DNA from: Cinnamomum chago
Taxonomy: Eukaryota; Streptophyta; Magnoliopsida; Laurales; Lauraceae
DNA: 64,000 nt
NCBI GenBank assembly: GCA_038049695.1
Contig: CP142452.1
Coordinates: forward strand, 91,147,501-91,211,500
Direction: 5' to 3'
Of this stretch, positions 61,670-64,000 are shown piece by piece. Positions within the stretch are counted from its first letter, which is position 1. Each line of letters starts with the position of its first letter. The notes under the pieces were generated by a model, which saw only the letters and a list, made by a program, of their open reading frames with translations, made no database searches and was not told the DNA's origin. The translations under genes and the position numbers were made by a program.

Positions 61670-62930
61670 GAGGATTTTACCGGAAAAAATCCCTTTAGAC
61701 TCATTGAAGATCAAAAGGGGCTTAGAAAGTCTCCATGCACTACAGTGATTCTACAGGCCTGATTTGGTATAATTTTTTTCAGTTTTCCCTGAGAGGGGAT
61801 ATCGCCGCTCATCTTGCCCCTTTACGGTCGATCAAAACTCATTTTCCCCATTGTTTATCTTCTTCATTTCCCTCACCTCCTCCATCGATCTAAACTCAAC
61901 TGATAACAGGCGTTGCTCATCGATTCCAATGCTTTCTCTTCCACATCTTTTCACCTTCTAGAAAGCACGCAAAGATCCTAGTTGTATTTTTCATCTTCGT
62001 GACCTACAACTCGTCGGAGATCAATGAGTGTAGAACATGAAACCCTACCCTCTTCCACTATTGTGACGTTTAATATGTGAGGTTTGGGTTTGAGATGGAG
62101 TTGGAGGAAGGAGGAGGAAGATGAAAAACAAGCAGCTGAGGAAAGAAGAAGATGAAAAATGGGTGGAGGAAGGAAGTGGAGGAGGAAGAAGAAGAAATAA
62201 GAGCGGGGACAATCGCGGGTGAGCGGCGATATCCTCGCTCATGACAGGTGCAGCTCTCAGATAAGTGTGTTCATCCTTTAGAAAAATTCTGTCATGGGTG
62301 GGGATATCGCCGCCTATCATTTATAAACTTCATATATTGAGCGGGGATATCCCCTCACATGAAAGGTTAAGCTCTCATATAAGTGTGTTCATCATTGGAA
62401 AAAAAGTCTGTCATGAGCGGGGATATCTCCGCTCACCCGCGATTGTCCCTGCTCTTATTTCTTCTTCTTCCTCCACCCATTTTTCATTTTCTTCCTTCCT
62501 CAGTTGCTTGTTTTTCATCTTCCTCCTCCTTCCTCCAACTCCATCTCAAACCCAAACCTCACATATTAAACGTCACAATAGTGGAAGAGGGTAGGGTTTC
62601 ATGTTCTACACTCATTGATCTCCAACGAGTTGTAGGTCACGAAGATGAAAAATACAACTAGGATCTTTGCGTGCTTGCTAGAAGGTGAAAAGATGTGGAA
62701 GAGAAAGCATTGGAATCGATGAGCAACGCCTGTTATCAGTTGAGTTTAGATCGATGGAGGAGGTGAGGGAAAGGTAAAAGGGCAAGATGAGCGGCGATAT
62801 CTCCTCTCAGAGAAAACTGAAAAAAATTATACCAAATCAGGCATGTAGGATCACTGCAGTGTGCATGGAGACTTTCTAAGCCTCTTTTGATTTTCAATGA
62901 GTCTAAGGAGATTTTTTCGGTAAAATCCTC
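61670..62930. mobile_element. Foldback MULE, 1261 bp, arms above 500 bp, perfect 9-bp duplication
   Basis: The left arm 61670-62247 is inverted at 62408-62930 with high identity (for example GAGGATTTTACCG at both ends and ATCGATCTAAACTCAACTGA inside). A spacer of about 160 bp (62248-62407) holds direct repeats of AGCTCTCATATAAGTGTGTT. The flanks TATTAAAAA at 61661-61669 and 62931-62939 are identical, the 9-bp duplication of a Mutator-like element. The arms differ by small indels, the left being about 55 bp longer. Matching peptides from opposite-strand frames (62045-62320 minus and 62265-62594 plus) are just the two arms. There is no transposase. Confidence 0.88.
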
Positions 62931-62939
62931 TATTAAAAA

Positions 62940-64000
62940 CTAGCGAAATTTACTTGCTAGTGGGCCGGGCTTGGACAGGCTGGGCCTATTCTGCTCATTG
63001 CCACTCTCATTTTGGCCGGGCTTTAAAACCATTATCCATGCCTAGCCAGCCGGGCTCAAGTTTTTTTAAAAGCCCTGTATTTTCGAGCTTGGGATGGGTC
63101 GGAACGGGCCAATTATCCATTTTAAGAGGCTCAATTGACAGGCCAACTAAGTACCAAATTTGTTACTTTCTTCTCATCCATGGATGAGGATGCTCCACGG
63201 TCGATCCGACAGAGTAGCGTCTGGTTAGTAACCAAGGTGCTCGGATAAGTGCTGCCAAGGACTAGCTCGACTTTAATTCAAGCAAAAGCACAAGCTGGGC
63301 TAAGCTCATCCTGGCACAGCTAGCCAGGGTAGCTTGTTCAGTGTTCAGGCAACGCTAAACTCAACTTGTATACATCCTTATCACATTTACCTCAGACAAC
63401 ATCAATTAATTTAATCCGAAGGAATAGCTAAGTTTGCCTAGGATGTGGGTTCACAGCTGCACTACCACACTGGGGCTACAAGGAAAGTTAACCCGACTTC
63501 TCTCTAGGACCGGAGGACTTAGTCCATACCAAAGGGTTGAAAACCCTCCGATAGCAAAAAAAAAAACCATCAATTAAGGGGCAGCACTTCTTAAATGTTT
63601 CTTGGGGTTTTATATGCTTACATTATAAAATAATACTTTTATCTTAATTTAAAATAACACATACTGTAGGATTTGGGCTGTCCAGAGACTATAGAAACCT
63701 ATTCTCATTGAGGGTAGGTTTTGCATTAAGCCTATATGGTGACCAAAAGCTGGGCTATGACAGAAAGACTGTTAACGCCTAATCCCATCAGACGAGTATA
63801 CCGAACAATATTTACATAATTTGTATATTGCATTGAATGTGCACATTTGATAGGTATATTACAAAACATAATTACAACTAATAATAACATTTCCCATCAT
63901 AAATGATTTAAAGCATTACTCCTTGTTTGTTCACTATAAAACTTTAAAATGAGCACAGGCTCTTATCATTATTTTAAGGGTGCTTCATGGAAAGACCAGA
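62940..64000. other. Repeat-like GC-richer end of window, no gene
   Basis: 62950-63130 is rich in GGCCGGGCTT/GGGCCGGGC words. 63190-63360 has AGCTGGGCTAAGCTC and similar words, found also near 57950-58010 and 59980-60060 and typical of dispersed low-copy transposons in plants. No ends were defined. Confidence 0.4.

Noticed and set aside
62045-62661. Three frames of 91-109 aa with nearly identical C-termini on both strands
   Set aside because: They are the two inverted arms of the foldback MULE read from each side, not a gene family.
1-64000. Conserved plant microRNA sequences and tRNA genes
   Set aside because: I scanned by eye for common mature miRNAs (miR156 to miR408, miR482) and full tRNA cloverleaf sequences and found only SINE-type A/B-box fragments.

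Overview
The window is nuclear DNA from a flowering plant. It has AT-rich intergenic sequence, GT-AG introns, a 5-exon cytochrome P450, an Agenet/ENT chromatin-reader gene, and dense small plant transposons (MULE, hAT, Tourist-like, SINE, RTE LINE, Helitron, TRIM). Many long A/T homopolymers and GA/TA/TTC microsatellites, and introns of 0.1 to 1.3 kb, suggest a woody or early-diverging non-grass angiosperm. The species cannot be named from the sequence. I see no rRNA or tRNA gene and no prokaryotic signal.

Only two genes are solid. (1) Plus strand, 12770-14732: a two-exon 406-aa protein with two N-terminal Agenet/Tudor-like repeats and a C-terminal ENT domain, preceded by a probable 5'UTR intron of about 1.27 kb. 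(2) Minus strand, 40865-37585: a complete five-exon CYP734A-type P450 (549 aa; BAS1-like brassinosteroid-inactivating enzyme) with TATA box, membrane anchor, I-helix, ExxR and heme-Cys motifs intact. A weaker third candidate is a 55-aa single-pass membrane protein or first exon at 3569-3736. The two solid genes show no functional link; they are separated by about 23 kb of repeat-rich DNA.

The rest is mostly mobile DNA. 1-1.2 kb: Helitron 3' end. 9.2-10.1 kb: inverted-repeat element with a CT/GC-rich insert, and a Tourist-like MITE. 12.36 kb: tiny SINE insertion with 17-bp target duplication inside the 5'UTR intron. 16.6-17.4 kb: two related hAT-like elements with 8-bp duplications. 17.9-18.5 kb: broken RTE-type LINE. 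20.1 and 25.5 kb: minisatellites. 30.60-32.00 kb: a tandem TRIM array of seven LTRs, six of them followed by a short internal region (one of these collapsed to 6 bp), all bracketed by one perfect 5-bp duplication (ATTAG). 41.7-42.2 kb: long-TIR MULE. 43.2-44.5 kb: TIR-bounded degenerate tandem repeat. 52.1-52.5 kb: MULE-MITE with perfect 9-bp duplication. 60.3-61.3 kb: Helitron-like element. 61.67-62.93 kb: a 1.26-kb foldback MULE with arms above 500 bp and a perfect 9-bp duplication.

The most interesting items are the TRIM array (a 220-bp LTR-PBS-PPT unit multiplied inside one target duplication), the foldback MULE as a potential hairpin-RNA source, the MULE-MITE carrying a tRNA-like segment, and a cysteine-rich insertion in the P450. 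All were read by eye; alignments and RNA data would be needed to confirm boundaries.
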